64,000 nucleotides of DNA. It comes from Psococerastis gibbosa. Lineage: Eukaryota > Arthropoda > Insecta > Psocodea > Psocidae. The position numbers and the translations under genes were made by a program. Location of the stretch: NCBI GenBank assembly GCA_963971405.1, contig OZ020485.1:3348001-3412000 (forward strand). Direction: 5' to 3'. The notes beneath the pieces were generated by a model. The model was not told the DNA's origin and ran no database searches. It saw only the letters and a list, made by a program, of their open reading frames with translations. This document shows positions 32,636-44,940 of the stretch, one piece after another; positions within the stretch are counted from its first letter, which is position 1; each line of letters starts with the position of its first letter.

Positions 32636-33490
32636 CGAAAGTCGGTTCCCCCTAAAATGATGTGTGAGAAGTCAGATGTAGTCATCATAGTTAAAAAACA
32701 AACAAAAAATGATTATTCTATTTTGGGCGGCACATCTTTTAACAGTCACAGTGATGATGGATGTTGTATTTGTCACGATTTTCGACAATTTCTAAATTAA
32801 AATCGTGAATTTCTATTATCTTCTGTTGGCTATGAATCTCCTAAATTTAGATGGAATATTTATTTACATTTTGATACATGATACGTGACCAACGCGACGG
32901 TTTAACACTAGTTAGCCACAGAAATTGAACTCTCCTTCTGAGACCTTCACCTTTTTTTAAACCATGTTAAATAATTTTTAGCCAATCGATGTTAGAAATG
33001 GACACATATCATTTTACAAAATGCTGTGGAGCATTTCTTCCATGGTACTTTTGGTCGATATTTCTTGTGATAGCCTACCTATACTATTTTCTATACCTGT
33101 AAGGGTTTCCCCCTCCAATTTAATTTTAATTTTTAATTGAGCATTACAACTGAGTGTTTTACTTTAATGTAGGCAAATAGAATATTTGAAAGGTGCGGTA
33201 TTTTTGGAAATTAGTTGAGAGACGTCATGAAAAGTGATTTGGCTAAATACCGAATGTCGACTATTCGCTCTCCCTGAAGCTGACTGAAAATCAGGACATT
33301 TATGTAGGCAGTAAGCTCTTTAACATGCTACCTCATGATTTGAAAAATGCTCCATGTTCCAGACTCTTTCGCAAAAATCTATAAATGCTCTTAAAGGAAA
33401 ACGCTTTTTATTCGGACAATGAATTTGTTAACTCTATGACACCGGCTTCATAGCCTACAATGCTACCTCATTATTTTGTATAGTGATTAT
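32636..33490. other. Intronic sequence, no feature recognised
   Basis: AT-rich, with no gene or repeat family recognised. Around 33265-33480 a few gene-like codon runs occur (for example a frame with LPHDLKNAPCSRLFRK) that may be a decayed LINE tail. Too weak to call. Confidence 0.35.
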
Positions 33491-34191
33491 TGCTTTCCAA
33501 TTTATACGTAGTATAAGGAAAGATTTGTGACGGTCAAAATTTTCGATTCCGAGATTTCAACGGATTTACACGTTTTGAGATCCCAGGAACCCAAAAAAGT
33601 GGTTTTTACGAAATGTCTGTCTGTCACTCTGTCTGTCTGTCTGTTCGTCGATTTCCGGGGAAACTACTCAGTCGATTTTGATGAAATTCTGCATGTAGGT
33701 TCACAAAAATGCGCGGGGTCACTTGCCCCTTGATAGTTTGCTTCTGGGGTAAAAATATAAAAATAACTAAATTTTAATGAAAAATGACTAAAAAATAATT
33801 TTTCTGTGAAACCTTTCCATCGATCATTTCTACCTTCAGGCATGTATTAGGTGTTAAATTGAGTAACGAAACCGGACAGGTTGCTTTCCCAGAAAAGTAT
33901 TTGGTTTTGTAGAAAAAATGTTTTTTTGAAAAAATGATAGAAAATTCACGTTGAAATGCATTGCGCGCCCTGCCAGTATTGTTGAGTGGTAATGTGTTGG
34001 TCTGACCCATCTAGAATTTACCTCACCTTTAGTGACATCAGGTGGACAACACCACACACCCCCCCCCCCCCCCCGAGATATCGAAAATTTAACCATAGGA
34101 AAATTATTTACTATGAAATTACTCATTTTCTCTATATCTAATAATTTTGATAAATTGGAAAGCATGTTCGAGTAAACTCGGACCGGTTCTT
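33491..34191 (+). mobile_element. Helentron/DINE-1-like element, copy H2
   Basis: Same ends as H1 (TGCTTTCCAATTTATACGTA ... GGACCGGTTCTT) with the GTCT microsatellite, C run (34059-34074) and 3' hairpin, but shorter (701 bases) through an internal deletion before GCGGGGTCACTTGCCCCTTG. Confidence 0.78.
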
Positions 34192-35682
34192 TTGTACTGT
34201 CATAGTCAAATATTATTTATGTATGTTTTTTTTTTTTTTTATATAAGTTGGGGTACAGGTGTTACCTGTGTGCACTTAAGCCTATTGGCCTATTGTGCCC
34301 CCTACAACAAAGTATCTACATCACTTCTACATCACTTTCTCGAGGCCTATCTCCCTCACGAGAGCCAGGATCTTGAGGGGATTCAGAAGTGGTAGGTCTT
34401 TTACATGTAACTGCAAGCTTTCCGAGCATGCTGCTCTTCTTCGTGCGATTGCATCGCATCGCATCGCAGGTCCTCCGCACCTTCATTGCAGAATCTGCAA
34501 GACTATAGTTGTCTCCCTAAGAGACTCCAGATATTTAACCCCAGGACCAAAGACGCCAAGGCCTGTTCTTGGTTTATGTATGTAACGAATTCTATGTTTT
34601 CTTCGAATACCTTGTGAAATAAATATTATCTTATCTTATATAAAAGAAATATTATCTCTCTGGAAAAACCCATGGGAAAAATAAGCCCAAAATTGGGTTT
34701 TGTCAAGTATAGACAACTACTAGTATATTTGAACCTGGTGGCAGATCTAAAACTGTACAGAAGAGCCAGTGTATGGTTTCCGAGAGATCAAAATTTAAAA
34801 TGGTATGAACGTGGAATATGAAAATAATAAAGTAATTAATAACGTTAATAAGAACTTAAGATATTATTTATTATAATTACTAGCAAATCATTAGGCTAAA
34901 AATGTTACAGGTTTTACACATTTTTACACTCCATGACTTATTGAAACGACTCCAAACCGGGAGACTCCAGGGGTTACCCCTGGCTCGGGGAAATTTTCAG
35001 AAAGATTTTTTTCGATATGATTTAAGTTTACATTAAATTAAAAAATAATGAAAATGCACAAAATAATTCTTGATTTTTTTTTTCTTCATTATTATTTGCG
35101 TATTCTGTATTCGGCCAAATAGTCAGCACTATTCGGTCAAATACCGGATATTAAAAAAGTGACCACAGTAGATAGCTCTAGAGATTAGCCAACTTGTTAA
35201 AAAATAGCAATTTTGTAAAACTGCAGCCTCAAGCAGAAAAATACGAGTGGCTAGTACGCAGTAGGCCTTGTTGGCGTTATCGCACCAATACCTCTCAGAC
35301 TATTTCAATTTTTTTGTTGCGGACTTATTTCACCCCCCAACGGTCACCACCGATAAAACGAATATCCATAAATAAAATGCGATGGTGCAATTATAATTGG
35401 CCAGCACGGTTCAGCAGGGTGCCGGTAAATCTTTTTTCAATATTCCCGCTCAGATATTGCATTCCCGATATTGAACTCACCCCCTCTCCCCATCCCCAAT
35501 ACATCTGCCCCTGATTTGGATTATAAGCTATTGCGAATAACTTATCCAGCGCAGTCCAGTCGGTTAAGAAATGTACTATGGAACTGTAAAGTCAAGTTTC
35601 GAGAAACAATGGAGCTGACATTTTTTTCTGCACTCCACCCTACCATTTCTTACCTATTTATACGTTATTGCTTTCCTATTTT
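34192..35682. other. Intronic sequence, no feature recognised
   Basis: No supportable gene. A short GCATC run is at 34447-34463. Several overlapping open frames on the + strand (34147-34585, 35194-35722) lack recognisable domains. Confidence 0.45.
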
Positions 35683-36527
35683 TGCTTTCCAATTTATGCG
35701 TAGTATAAGGAAAGCTTTGTGATGGTCGAAATTTTCGATTCCGAGATTTCAACGGATTTACACGTTTTGAGGTCCCAGGAACCAAAAAAAGTGGTTTTTA
35801 CGAAATGTCTGTCTGTCGCTCTGTCTGTATGTCTGTCTGTTCGTCGATTTCCGGGCAAACAACTCGGCCGATTTTGATGAAGTTTTGCGTATAGGTTCAA
35901 AAAATCATACCTCAAGACCATTTTTTTTTTGGGCTAACTTAATTTTTGGGGGTTTATTCTCAAAAAAAAAAAACTAAAAAAAATTATTTCTCAAAAACGG
36001 CTCCAACGATTTCTTTTAAATTCACATATATTGTAGTCGTTATTAATGTTAACAAAATGCGGGGGTCGCTTGCCCCTTGATAGTTTGCTTCTGGGGGTAA
36101 AAAAAATAAAAATAACTCAATTTTCATGAAAAATGACTAAAAAATAATTTTTCTGTGGCCCCTTTCTATCGATGATTTCTACCTTCAGGTATGTTGTTTT
36201 AGGTGTTGAATAGGGTAACAAAAACGGGCAGGTGGCATTCCCAAAAAAACGTCCACTTCCGTACAAAAAATTATTTTTTGAGAAATTATGGAAAATTCAC
36301 GCTCCAAATCATTACGTGCCATGTGTTACTACTGTTACAATGTATTGGTCTGTTCGTTCCAGAATATGCAATTAAGTTTTAAGGGGTTTTTAATTAATTG
36401 AGGTGGACCCCCCCCCCCCCTCCTCGAGGGATCTGAAATTTAACCATAGGGAAATTATTTCCTATGAAATTACATCTACTAATTTATAAATTTGAAAGTG
36501 TGTTCGAGTATACTCGGACCGCTTCTT
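35683..36527 (+). mobile_element. Helentron/DINE-1-like element, copy H3
   Basis: 845 bases from TGCTTTCCAATTTATGCGTA to GGACCGCTTCTT, with GTCT microsatellite, C run at about 36408 and a 3' hairpin (GTTCGAGTATACTCGGAC). Just upstream is a short ATTGCTTTCCTATTT that repeats the element's start. Confidence 0.78.
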
Positions 36528-36621
36528 ATTTTAGTCTGGATGGCCTTGTCGATGGCGTCTAAAAGATCCGTCAAAGCCTCCTCCCAGTCTCGGACAGACC
36601 AGAATGTGTAATAATTGATAA

Positions 36622-37005
36622 GGCGCGGTTTCCACCGACCGGCTAGGGCCAAATACAAATACGGTGACGTGGTAGCATACATTCAAGACTTAGGTGGGGT
36701 TTCCATCGACCTCGCATTGCAGAATGCAAATGACATTGACGGAAATTTTTGTTTTACTCCATGCCACAGTTAAAATTGATTAATGATCATACAGTAAAAT
36801 CACAAACAAACGAACTAAAATTAAAAAATGGCGTCATGGGATATGTTAAGTATAAACATTTTAATAGATTTCTATAAAAAGAAAAATTCTAATTTCCGTC
36901 AATGTCGTTTGCATTCTGCAATGGAAACCCCGTCTAAGTCTTGAATGTCTGGTAGCACGTCACCGTATTTGTATTTAGCCCTAGCCGGTCGGTGGAAACC
37001 GCGCC
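36622..37005. mobile_element. PIF/Harbinger-like MITE with long inverted arms
   Basis: Terminal inverted repeats of more than 100 bases, starting GGCGCGGTTTCCACCGACCG and ending CGGTCGGTGGAAACCGCGCC, flanked by TAA at 36619-36621 and 37006-37008. The centre (36780-36860, containing GGCGTCATGGGATATGTTAA) matches, inverted, the centre of the outer element at 48268-50504. It therefore preserves that element's state before the hAT insertion. Confidence 0.82.
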
Positions 37006-37560
37006 TAAGGAAAGCAGTTACGGTTTCACTCGTACTGGATCTTTTACCGTGCGTTGGGTGAAGTCCTAGTGTAGGCTATAGCCTATTGTAACCCATTATC
37101 CAGTTGCCCACTATTTGGCTGGTAGCTGGTATCCATTGGGGTTGGGTGTACCCAGGTCAGAAGGAAAAGGTTTCCTTTTATGTAGAACCTCGAACCCCAA
37201 CCTTCCGTTTGTTAGTCTAGTTCACTTACAACTGGACTATTCTTGGCAACTATGGTGTTCTGATGTAGTAATATTGTAGGTTATTTTGAACGTTGCATGT
37301 TCATCTGACCTCATGAACTTCAAAACGGACTCATTATTGCTTTGAATAATGTATCGAACCAAATACGCACGCTGGACTGTTTACAAAAAATTAAGTAATT
37401 ACATAGCTTAGTACAAATATTGCTCCGAATCTGATGTATGTTTACTCTGAAATATTAAAGACTTGTTCATAAACGACCAAAACGCGATAAGTTATTCTGT
37501 ATCCACTAAGCTTACTTACTATGGCAGTATTTAAATTGTCAATTAAATGCCACGCATATG

Positions 37561-37733
37561 AGGACATGTAGAGTATTGGTACAGACTCTGACTTTCACCC
37601 GAAAGGTTGTTGGTTCGAGTCCCATACTTGCTTCATTTTCTGTATGTGCATTGGAGGGCATCTAAAGCAGTTATAGCCTTAACTCCGCTAGGTTGGCTTA
37701 GTAATCGAACAAAAATCAATATTTATTTATTAT
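37561..37733 (+). repeat. SINE family A, copy 4 (internally deleted)
   Basis: Head AGGACATGTAGAGTATTGGT with B box TTGGTTCGAGTCC. The middle is shortened, going directly from CATCTAAAGCAG to TTATAGCCTTAACTCCGCTA, then GGTTGGCTTAGTAATCGAAC and an A/T-rich tail. Confidence 0.82.
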
Positions 37734-37739
37734 TGTTTA

Positions 37740-39300
37740 TACTGTAAAGTTTAGCGCAGTAACGTAGCCTAAAATCTGCATCCAACGTGAAAAACCCGGT
37801 AGGTATTCAAAGAGAGCCCTTAAATTCTCTCCTATTTATCACTTAGTATAGGCATTGCATAATAGTTACATGGTAAATAATTACAAATAATTAACTATCA
37901 AGGGAGATGTGAACAATTGGAGTTTGTTTATACATTAATATGTACTACAAATAACATAATCATGTGAATTTAAATGATACAGTCGTAGCCAATTTTGAGA
38001 ATTTTTTTTGTTTTCTGCTGGTTTTTGGCATAGGCTATAAACCCCCCCCCCCCTAAAATGAATTTATCTAAAAATGAAGAAGAACGCCACTGGATCACTT
38101 CTTTGGGGTCCTGGGGTCTCAAATCGTGTAAAATCCAGTGATATCAAAAGTTCTCGAAAGTTACCTACTAATGTATACAAACCCCACTACGTCTCTTCAC
38201 CCCCCCCCCTTGATAGTTTGGTTCAGGGCGTAGAAACATTAAAAAGTCAAAATAGGACTTGACAATTTTTTTTTAAATCCTATTTTAATGCATAACTTGA
38301 CATGTTTTATGCCCCTTGAAAATTTTTTTTTTCCAATAAAACGTTATCTATAGTGGGGGGGAAATAATTTTTTTTCTCATTAATTTAAGGTTGAGGGTTA
38401 AATAAGTGGTTTTACATGGCTGTAAAGTGCAACGTAATTTGTGATGCCGCGGAGTAGCTGCAAGTAGGAGGACGTTACTACTACTTATATTGATTGTTAT
38501 ATGCGGTGTTCTAACTAGAATGTGACGTCATTTTCGTCTCACCCACACCTGCTGTCGTTTTCGGTCTTGTAATTCATAATTGAAAACAGCAACATTTATT
38601 TTTTAATTTTTAATGTTTCCAATTTTTTTCATGCAAAAATCTTATTTTATTATTATTGTTAGCCTACTGTATTTAAGCTAATCTTATCATATCTAGCATA
38701 TTTTCTAGCATTAGCCCTTTGTGGACTATGACATTGTACATTGTGACCAGTGCTTTAGGATTGGGAAAATTTATGGGCACACTTCATATTTATCCATGGG
38801 ACACAATTATTTACCATTGAGCTGATACAGTACCAACCGATTGATAAATGAATAAAGGAAAACCTGTTTGGGTTCACTCGTTCTTGTATTAATGCCATTT
38901 TGGTTTATTAATAGCAAATGTATTTCTTTAGTATAATATTGTAGGCAATAGCCAGAGCTTTTTCAAATACTAGGTCTGTCTGCAGAATTAATAAATTCAA
39001 TACATAAAAGACCCAGCCACGCTCAGCAGTGAGCAATGTAATGTACGTACCATACACATCATGATTATGTTCAATGGAAGATGGGAAACGAAGATAGATA
39101 GGGGTTAATGGGGGGTCTGGGAGATTTAAAAAAGTTAAAGCAACGTTAATACCTGCAATATGAAGACAAATTATGGAAAAATGTAATACGGTACTAACCT
39201 TATCAACTTCTACATTAAGAGAAAACCGGAGTAAGCGTTAAAGTTTCACAGGTAATATCATATGATGAGCTCTACGCGATATATACGAACAACCTGTGAT
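37740..39300. other. Intronic sequence, no gene recognised
   Basis: AT-rich with C runs near 38041 and 38200 and a G run near 38354. No supportable gene or repeat family. The sequence at 38041-38260 vaguely resembles parts of the Helentron-like body (CCCCTTGATAGTTTGGTTCA) and may be a decayed relative. Confidence 0.4.
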
Positions 39301-39309
39301 AGTAGAGAG

Positions 39310-39520
39310 CCCGTATCAGGTGGGCTAGGGAACGTGGAAGGAATGCCGGGCAACAGAGCAACAACTAACAAGAGCCCTAAGGGAGAAGATGTATAGGACG
39401 ACCACGGATGCAATGGCTGGACGACGTCGAGGTGGATCTGGCGAGCCTTGGCGTCGAAGACTGGCGAAGGAGAGAGCAGGACCGCGCAGAGCAGGCTAAG
39501 GCCCTTCACTGGCCGTAGCG
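39310..39520 (+). pseudogene. LINE ORF2 C-terminal tail (family L2, GRPxxxWLDDV type)
   Basis: The + strand gives GNVEGMPGNRATTNKSPKG, then with one frame shift RRCIGRPRMQWLDDVEVDLA and SLGVEDWRRREQDRAEQAKA before LHWP and a stop. This matches the C-terminus of non-LTR elements (GHxxRMPxxR...GRRxxGRPRxRWLDDVxxDL...W...AxDRxxW...AxALHG). 5'-truncated. Confidence 0.78.
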
Positions 39521-39986
39521 CAAAGGAGTAAATTAAGAGAAAACCGGAGTAGTATAGTAGTAGAGCGCGTTTTTTGTTTCACAGGAAATAAATAGGGTAT
39601 CGAATGCTCAGAGCAGAGCAGTCAAAAATATTTAAGTAAAATTAGAAGAAACGTTCCTCTACATATTATCGATACATATCTGTATGGCATGTGTTCTTAA
39701 CTAACACCAATCGGCCACAGTTAATTCTTGAACTCCTAGGAACAAACACATCACCGTTTTTAGTAAAAGTCAAATTCAGTCATTATTGGGACCATTCTGT
39801 TCTAAAAAAGGCACACAATAAGTTAATAACGGCGTAGTCGGAACATCAATATACCCAGAAAACTGTTTTCTGTTAAATTCTGATATTTTTGACAGTTCTA
39901 TACGATTGATATTTCATGATACAGGTATTTAATTCTTTTACTTATACGGCTTTTCCCCTTCCGAATGTCTCTTGATATTCTGTATT

Positions 39987-40505
39987 GAATGAATGAATGA
40001 ATAATTATATTGAAACACACAGTACAATGCAGTACAATACAATTTTAACTAAACTAAAAACACTTAAAATCTAACATTTAACTTAATAACTAACAACAAT
40101 AAAATATAAAAATATAAAAATTAAAATTAGTCCATTGTAAGAAACAAATCGGCCAAAATTATTTACGCATTCCCCAGAAACTCATCAAGCGAATAGAACA
40201 CATCCTCCACCAGGTAAGTGTGTAAAATTCGCCTGAACGCCCTAGCCTCCGAACGCAGTCTCTTAATGTGGTCCGGTAACTGGTTGAACAGCAACCTTCC
40301 CTTTATTAGAATAAAGTTGTCGGTGCCATGTCTTCGGGTTCGGGGAAAATGGAAGTCGATATCGGCGCGCCGGGTTTCACGGCCCGATATTTCTCCCACT
40401 CTTGTAAAGTTGGCTTGTGCGAGGCAGTGCATTATGGCCGCTTCTATATACATGGAGGGAGCAGTAAGAATTTCGAGGCCTTTAAAGGCCTCATTACTGT
40501 CTCAG
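39987..40505 (-). pseudogene. CR1-like LINE 3' end with (ATTC)n tail
   Basis: A minus-strand frame open from about 40505 reads FKGLEILTAPSMYIEAAIMH, then DNFILIKGRLLFNQLPDHIK and AFRRILHTYLVEDVFYSLDE before FLGNA and the stop at 40163. The order (ILTxPSxYI; LYNxLPxxIK; F+xxLxxYLL...FYSxDEFL) is the C-terminus typical of CR1-like non-LTR ORF2s. A 3' untranslated part and an (ATTC)n run at 39987-40000 follow. 5'-truncated at a CAGTATTGAGTATT-rich tract. Confidence 0.8.
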
Positions 40506-40727
40506 TATTGAGTATTCAGTATTGTCAGTACTCAGTATTGTCATTCTCAGCCTATATAGCGGGCGACACCCCGGTCGTTAGAGGAAGACTGTCACACTAA
40601 TACTAAGCCACCCAGGACCCCACTAAAGCTCGTGTGAATCCATTCGAATAAAAATTCCTTGGGATGCATTAAAAAAAAAAAAAAACAATACTGGCTGAAA
40701 TACTTGGGAGGAGTCCAACACGTGCAG

Positions 40728-40900
40728 CAGCCTGATCGAGGCGATTATAACACCGGTATTTATTTAATTCCCTGGTATTAAAAATGTAAACAAGATAATT
40801 TTATAATGGAAAGTGCTATTCAAAATTTATTTGTTTGTTTAAAGTTATAATCCTAGGGTATTTATTTAACCCCGGTATTATAATCGCCTCGATCAGGCTG
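40728..40900. mobile_element. Short palindromic MITE
   Basis: Terminal inverted repeats CAGCCTGATCGAGGCGATTA and TAATCGCCTCGATCAGGCTG over 173 bases, with inner inverted GGTATTTATTTAA. An 89-base relative lies at 55066-55154. The 3-base flanks are ambiguous because the ends are embedded in GCAGCAG/GCTGCAG. Confidence 0.72.
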
Positions 40901-40904
40901 CAGG

Positions 40905-42019
40905 AAGTCGGAAAACATAAAAAGAAATGGAAGCTAGGAAAAAGGCGGGAAATGAAGACCACTCCGACAAAGCACTCGACCAACACACATTGGCCCAACA
41001 ACCAAAAGCGGGAAACCTCTTCAATGTACTATCAATCACGAGGTTGGTCGTATTGTTTTACCATAAAAAACACCAAGCTTTGCTAATGTTTGAAAACATC
41101 TCTAAAACTAATCCACGGCCAGTCTTTGAAATGGTGTAACCCTGAGGACTGGTAGAGAAACTGTTGAATTTTTGACATAATCTAAGTCTGTTTACATCTA
41201 GTACATTCTAGTCAACAAGAGAACATGACTATGAACAAAACCACTATTCGCACCTAGAAACCGGTGCCCAGACCATCTACGTATAATATTTCTTTTCACA
41301 TGAACCCTCACCGCGTTCATAAATTTTAGACGCCTCCACCACTTCTATAAATGTAAAACCACCTGCTGACCGTTATCTTGAAAAGTGCCTTCCTTTTGGT
41401 CGCTTTATAATGCCATAAAGAAGGGAATCTCTCTGATCCTCTTCCTTTTATCATACTGCGTAACCCTTTTATCATACTCAGCAACCATTATGTGCATATA
41501 CCTTACACGCAGCACCTCCTTCTTTAGCCCTACAATAATTTCAATTTTTGAATATTTTCCGTTTTATTACTGTAGCTATATGGTATCTGCTGTACATTAA
41601 ACCCATCGGAGATTCAGACCAGATGACTGCCAAAGGATGTTTTTTCTTGACTACTTTTCTATTTTTGGATGTTGCGGTCAGTAAAGCACCCGGCAGCCTC
41701 TTTTTTCTCTTACTGTCGAATGTAATGTATACCCAGGGTTGGGTGAACCTAGGCTATGCAGAAAATTGTTATTTTTAAATGTATATCGCGCCAGGAACTT
41801 TGACCTTCCAGTTTATAGCACACGTATCGGTGGAATTGTCATGGCATTTTCTGGATTTTATGTTAAAAATGCCGGAAATACTTTTATGTTTTTTGTGCTT
41901 CAAAGTAGCTGAGCTTCTGAGTAATGCCTTAGGGTCCCAGAAGCGAAGACGCGAAAATCCGTAATCTGCACCTCCTCGCGTTAAAGATAGAAGTGCATTT
42001 AGTGGCAACTAGCACATAG
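40905..42019. other. Intronic sequence, no gene recognised
   Basis: Overlapping open frames at 40835-41139, 41385-41778 and 41775-42008 lack recognisable domains. It leads directly into the decayed exon copy at 42020. Confidence 0.45.
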
Positions 42020-42115
42020 CAATTTACTCGGTGGAAATGCTGGTAAAGTCCATGGCCAGCGACTGAATAAATACTCGTAACTGAGGAACTGTGAAATTGG
42101 CCGTCCGACATCGTT
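42020..42115 (+). pseudogene. Decayed upstream copy of NaV2 exon 'S2-S4' (B')
   Basis: CAATTTACTCGGTGGAAATG and the following bases match the real exon's CAATTTACACGGTGGAAATG at 33 of the first 36 positions. They read AIYSVEMLVKSMASD before a TGA. The alignment continues more loosely (CTGAGGAACTGTGAAATTGG against CTGAGGAACCCGTGGAATTG). It covers about the first half of the exon. Confidence 0.85.
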
Positions 42116-42198
42116 TCTTAATACGGCCTTTAACATTCCTTCCCGTTTGCCCAGTGTAAAAATAATGTAATCTTACACTCTTCCCAATTCTATTCCAG

Positions 42199-42419
42199 GT
42201 TCGTATTCCTGGCAATTTACACGGTGGAAATGCTGGTCAAGTCCGTGGCGAAGGGCTTCATCCTGAACAAGTACACGTACCTGAGGAACCCGTGGAATTG
42301 GCTGGATTTCGTTGTCATCACATCGGGGTACGCCACCATGGGCATGGAGGTCGGCAACCTCGCCGGGCTCCGCACATTCCGGGTGCTCCGGGCTCTTAAG
42401 ACTGTATCCATCATGCCAG
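42199..42419 (+). CDS. NaV2/DSC1-like channel, exon with domain I S2-S4
   Basis: Internal exon of 221 bases, acceptor TATTCCAG, donor GTAAGC, completing a Glu codon at its start and ending in phase 1. It encodes helix S2 ([20 protein letters not shown]), S3 ([20 protein letters not shown]) and the S4 voltage sensor ([20 protein letters not shown]) with basic residues at every third position (R, R, R, K). The S4 end KTVSIMPG differs from para's and agrees with the NaV2 class as I know it. The open frame running on past 42419 is intron read-through. Decayed part-copies of this exon lie 84 bases upstream and about 40 bases downstream. Confidence 0.96.
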
Positions 42420-42456
42420 GTAAGCTAAAAATGCGGTCTCTGGGTAGTTTTTCACC

Positions 42457-42742
42457 TCTGCCACCCGGGGAATCCGTGGAATTGACTGGATTTCGTGGTC
42501 ATCACGTTGTGGTACGCCATCATCATAAGCATAGAGGTCGACAACATCGCTGGGCTGCCTAAATGCTATTCCGAGTTGTAATGAATTCGGACCGGCCGGG
42601 TCCAGAGTTTTGATTGAGTCGACCTGAGTACTGAAAGGAGTCGGACCGAACCAAACCGAAAAAATCAGGATCGGACCGTTCATCACTACTTCACGTGCTC
42701 TGAGCTCTTAAGACTATTCACCATTCCAGATTAGCTAATCAT
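42457..42742 (+). pseudogene. Decayed downstream copy of NaV2 exon 'S2-S4' (B''), interrupted
   Basis: In the exon's frame, 42470-42562 reads NPWN, stop, [24 protein letters not shown], against [22 protein letters not shown] in the real exon; the S3 Trp is a TGA. The S4 end resumes at 42692-42742 (GTGCTCTGAGCTCTTAAGAC, then ATTCCAGATTAGCTAATCATC, aligned with the exon end and donor). About 125 bases of unrelated sequence lie between (42565-42690), with GGACCGGCC / GGATCGGACCGTTCATCACT ends suggesting an inserted MITE. Covers the second half of the exon plus the intron start. Confidence 0.82.
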
Positions 42743-42789
42743 CATTTTTTTCTTTTTCAAAAAAATTCTAAAACTAACTGAGGGGGTGG

Positions 42790-43880
42790 GGGGCTATTTT
42801 AATAAATAAAAACGCAGCACACAAGAATCCATCCATTCATGCATATGAACTGGTTTAGTTTCTTGCTCTACCGCGTTATTTTTTATAATGGCAATTAAAG
42901 GTAGCAAGCTAGGCCTACCCTTTAATCTTGATAGATCTTCAGGGTTATTGACCAGTCCTCTACCAATCAGGACTACACCGACCGGTGCCAGCCTAAGCCT
43001 AACTATCTGGAGAATGTTTTCATAGGCTTTCATTCATTCTTATTGTATCTCGGCTGGGGGATTGCGCCTCCTCTTGTATTGACTCCCACCAGTCTTCACT
43101 GATTTATTTAAAAAAATTACTGGAACTGAAAAATACTTGCTGAAACAGAAAAAAAAAAACAGCCGTTTTTATTAAACGAACAAATACCCACCCGCCTTCA
43201 AACAGCCATTTCTTTTTAACAAGTAAAGAATGTCGCCCAATTTGTCAAGTGACAGCTGTCTATTGTACACTTCCTTCACGGTGAAATCGCAGATTCAGTG
43301 GGTTGGTTACAAACGGGAGGGGGTGATGCTACATGCCGCGTCAGCATTTTCATTACGACCGCGGAAAAACCCTCGGGGGGGGGGGGGGAGGGGGGCTGGG
43401 CCGGGGGTGGGTTCCCACACACCCTTATTAAGGGGAATCAAAGGCGACCTATTTCAGCGAACCTTGCTCACAAAACCGCATACCGTGAATCCCTCTTTCA
43501 CCCCTTCCCCTGCAGGCACTTTTTTCTTTTATTTACAATGATGGGAGCTGTTTTTTTTCTTTTTACTGATAAATTGGAAAGCGAAGAAAATTGCGAGTTA
43601 GTTTGCATGGTTGCTGAAACATTTTGCGGGGTATTAAAAGTCATTGTTGTGGCTTTTCCTGGAACGGGATCAGCTAATTTTTTCTCTTTGGAGGTGAATC
43701 ATTTTTTTATGGGGAACTTCTGAAGCCCTTAAAAAAGCTTCTAGGCTACTGTGCTAATTGTTAATTATACTGGCTGATAAGAGGGCGAACCTAGTGGGAC
43801 AAAATAATACGGTAAGTCTGCAGCTCAATTCGTGGAGAGGGGATGTGAACGAGACAGCTCAGGCTCATAACAAAGCGCGC
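42790..43880. other. Intronic sequence, no gene recognised
   Basis: No supportable gene. A long G-rich tract (43374-43410) lies inside the overlapping open frames at 43230-43723, which have no recognisable domain. Confidence 0.5.
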
Positions 43881-43881
43881 C

Positions 43882-44247
43882 TTATCCACTTTTCACCGAA
43901 ACTGAGTCATCTTCTTCTTCTTCTTGCTCTAAAGCCCTTGATGAGCTTTGGCCTGTTCTGTCGGTTTCTCGGTTTTGTACGACGCTCCACCATCTCGCCA
44001 ACCCGCGAAGTTCAGTTTCTAACTCATCCTTCCAGCTTTTTGGAGGACGTCCGGCCAGTCGTCTTCCTGCCATGCATGCTTTCCACACCTTGTTCGTCAT
44101 GTGGTCTTCTGACATAATTAAGAAGTGTCCCAGCCACCATAGGTGTTGCGCTTTTATAAACCGGACTGCCTTCTCCTTCTCCTGTTTCGTATAGCCTAGC
44201 CTAGCTAGCCTACTACATGGCATAGGATCAAACTGATACAACATCAA
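43882..44247 (-). pseudogene. LINE ORF2 C-terminal tail (family L3)
   Basis: A minus-strand frame contains AQHLWWLGHFLIMSEDHMTN, then KVWKACMAGRRLAGRPPKSW and KDELETELRGL. This is the WLGHxxRMxxxR...GxRxxGRPxxxWxDxxxxDL tail of non-LTR retrotransposons, here with a C-terminal extension VQNRETDRT and acidic residues. 5'-truncated and distinct from the tail at 39310. Confidence 0.75.
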
Positions 44248-44249
44248 TT

Positions 44250-44940
44250 CTTTTCTTCCCTTAACATCGTAATGATAATATTGTATCTGTGGGCCTATTT
44301 ATTGTTTACTGACATTACCGACATTACTGACATACAGGTGTATTGTACCTGTCTTGTGAAGGACGAGATCATTACCAAAGCCAAGTTAGGGCAAAGAAGG
44401 GCAGATAATCCGTTAGATTTGAGTTTGTGACTTGATCAGTGGTCAGAGGATTGCTTGGCGGTAAGCAGCGGCTCATCAGCTAATCCTGCAGTTAATCTGG
44501 GGCGCCGCGGGCTCTGTCTGCCCCCCCCCCCCCCCTGATATTGGATAATGCCCCCTGCTATGTGTTGTCCATCTACCTGCTGGTCAACTACAATTTAATT
44601 ATCTGTCTTGATTACGAATAAACAGACGGGACTAGTTATGATCTTAAGACAGCATATTAACTGGCCCGCACAATATTATGCATTTCGCACAATATCAAAT
44701 TTCACTGGAAATATTGACTGTATGGATATCATTGGCAACACGTGAGATAGAAGAAATCTTTCTACTTCTGTATACGTAAAATAAAGCGAAAATCACTAAA
44801 ATAGTGAAAATCGTAGCTCTTCTCGCTCCGTCTGGGAGCCCCATATTACCTAACTATAGTGAACCCGTGTGAATATTCGCAAATGTTCACAGTTCCTGTA
44901 TGCACGAAGAATAAGAGCAATTTAATTAAATCGGAAGCAT
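44250..44940. other. Intronic sequence, no feature recognised
   Basis: C run at 44521-44535. No gene or repeat family recognised. Confidence 0.5.

Noticed and set aside
42224-42562. Open frame extending the S2-S4 exon to 42562
   Set aside because: A consensus donor at 42420 joins in phase with the next exon. The rest is intron that happens to contain a decayed copy of the exon.
43230-43723. Overlapping + strand frames as a gene
   Set aside because: They include a long G run and a glycine-rich artefact. No domain, no supporting splice structure.
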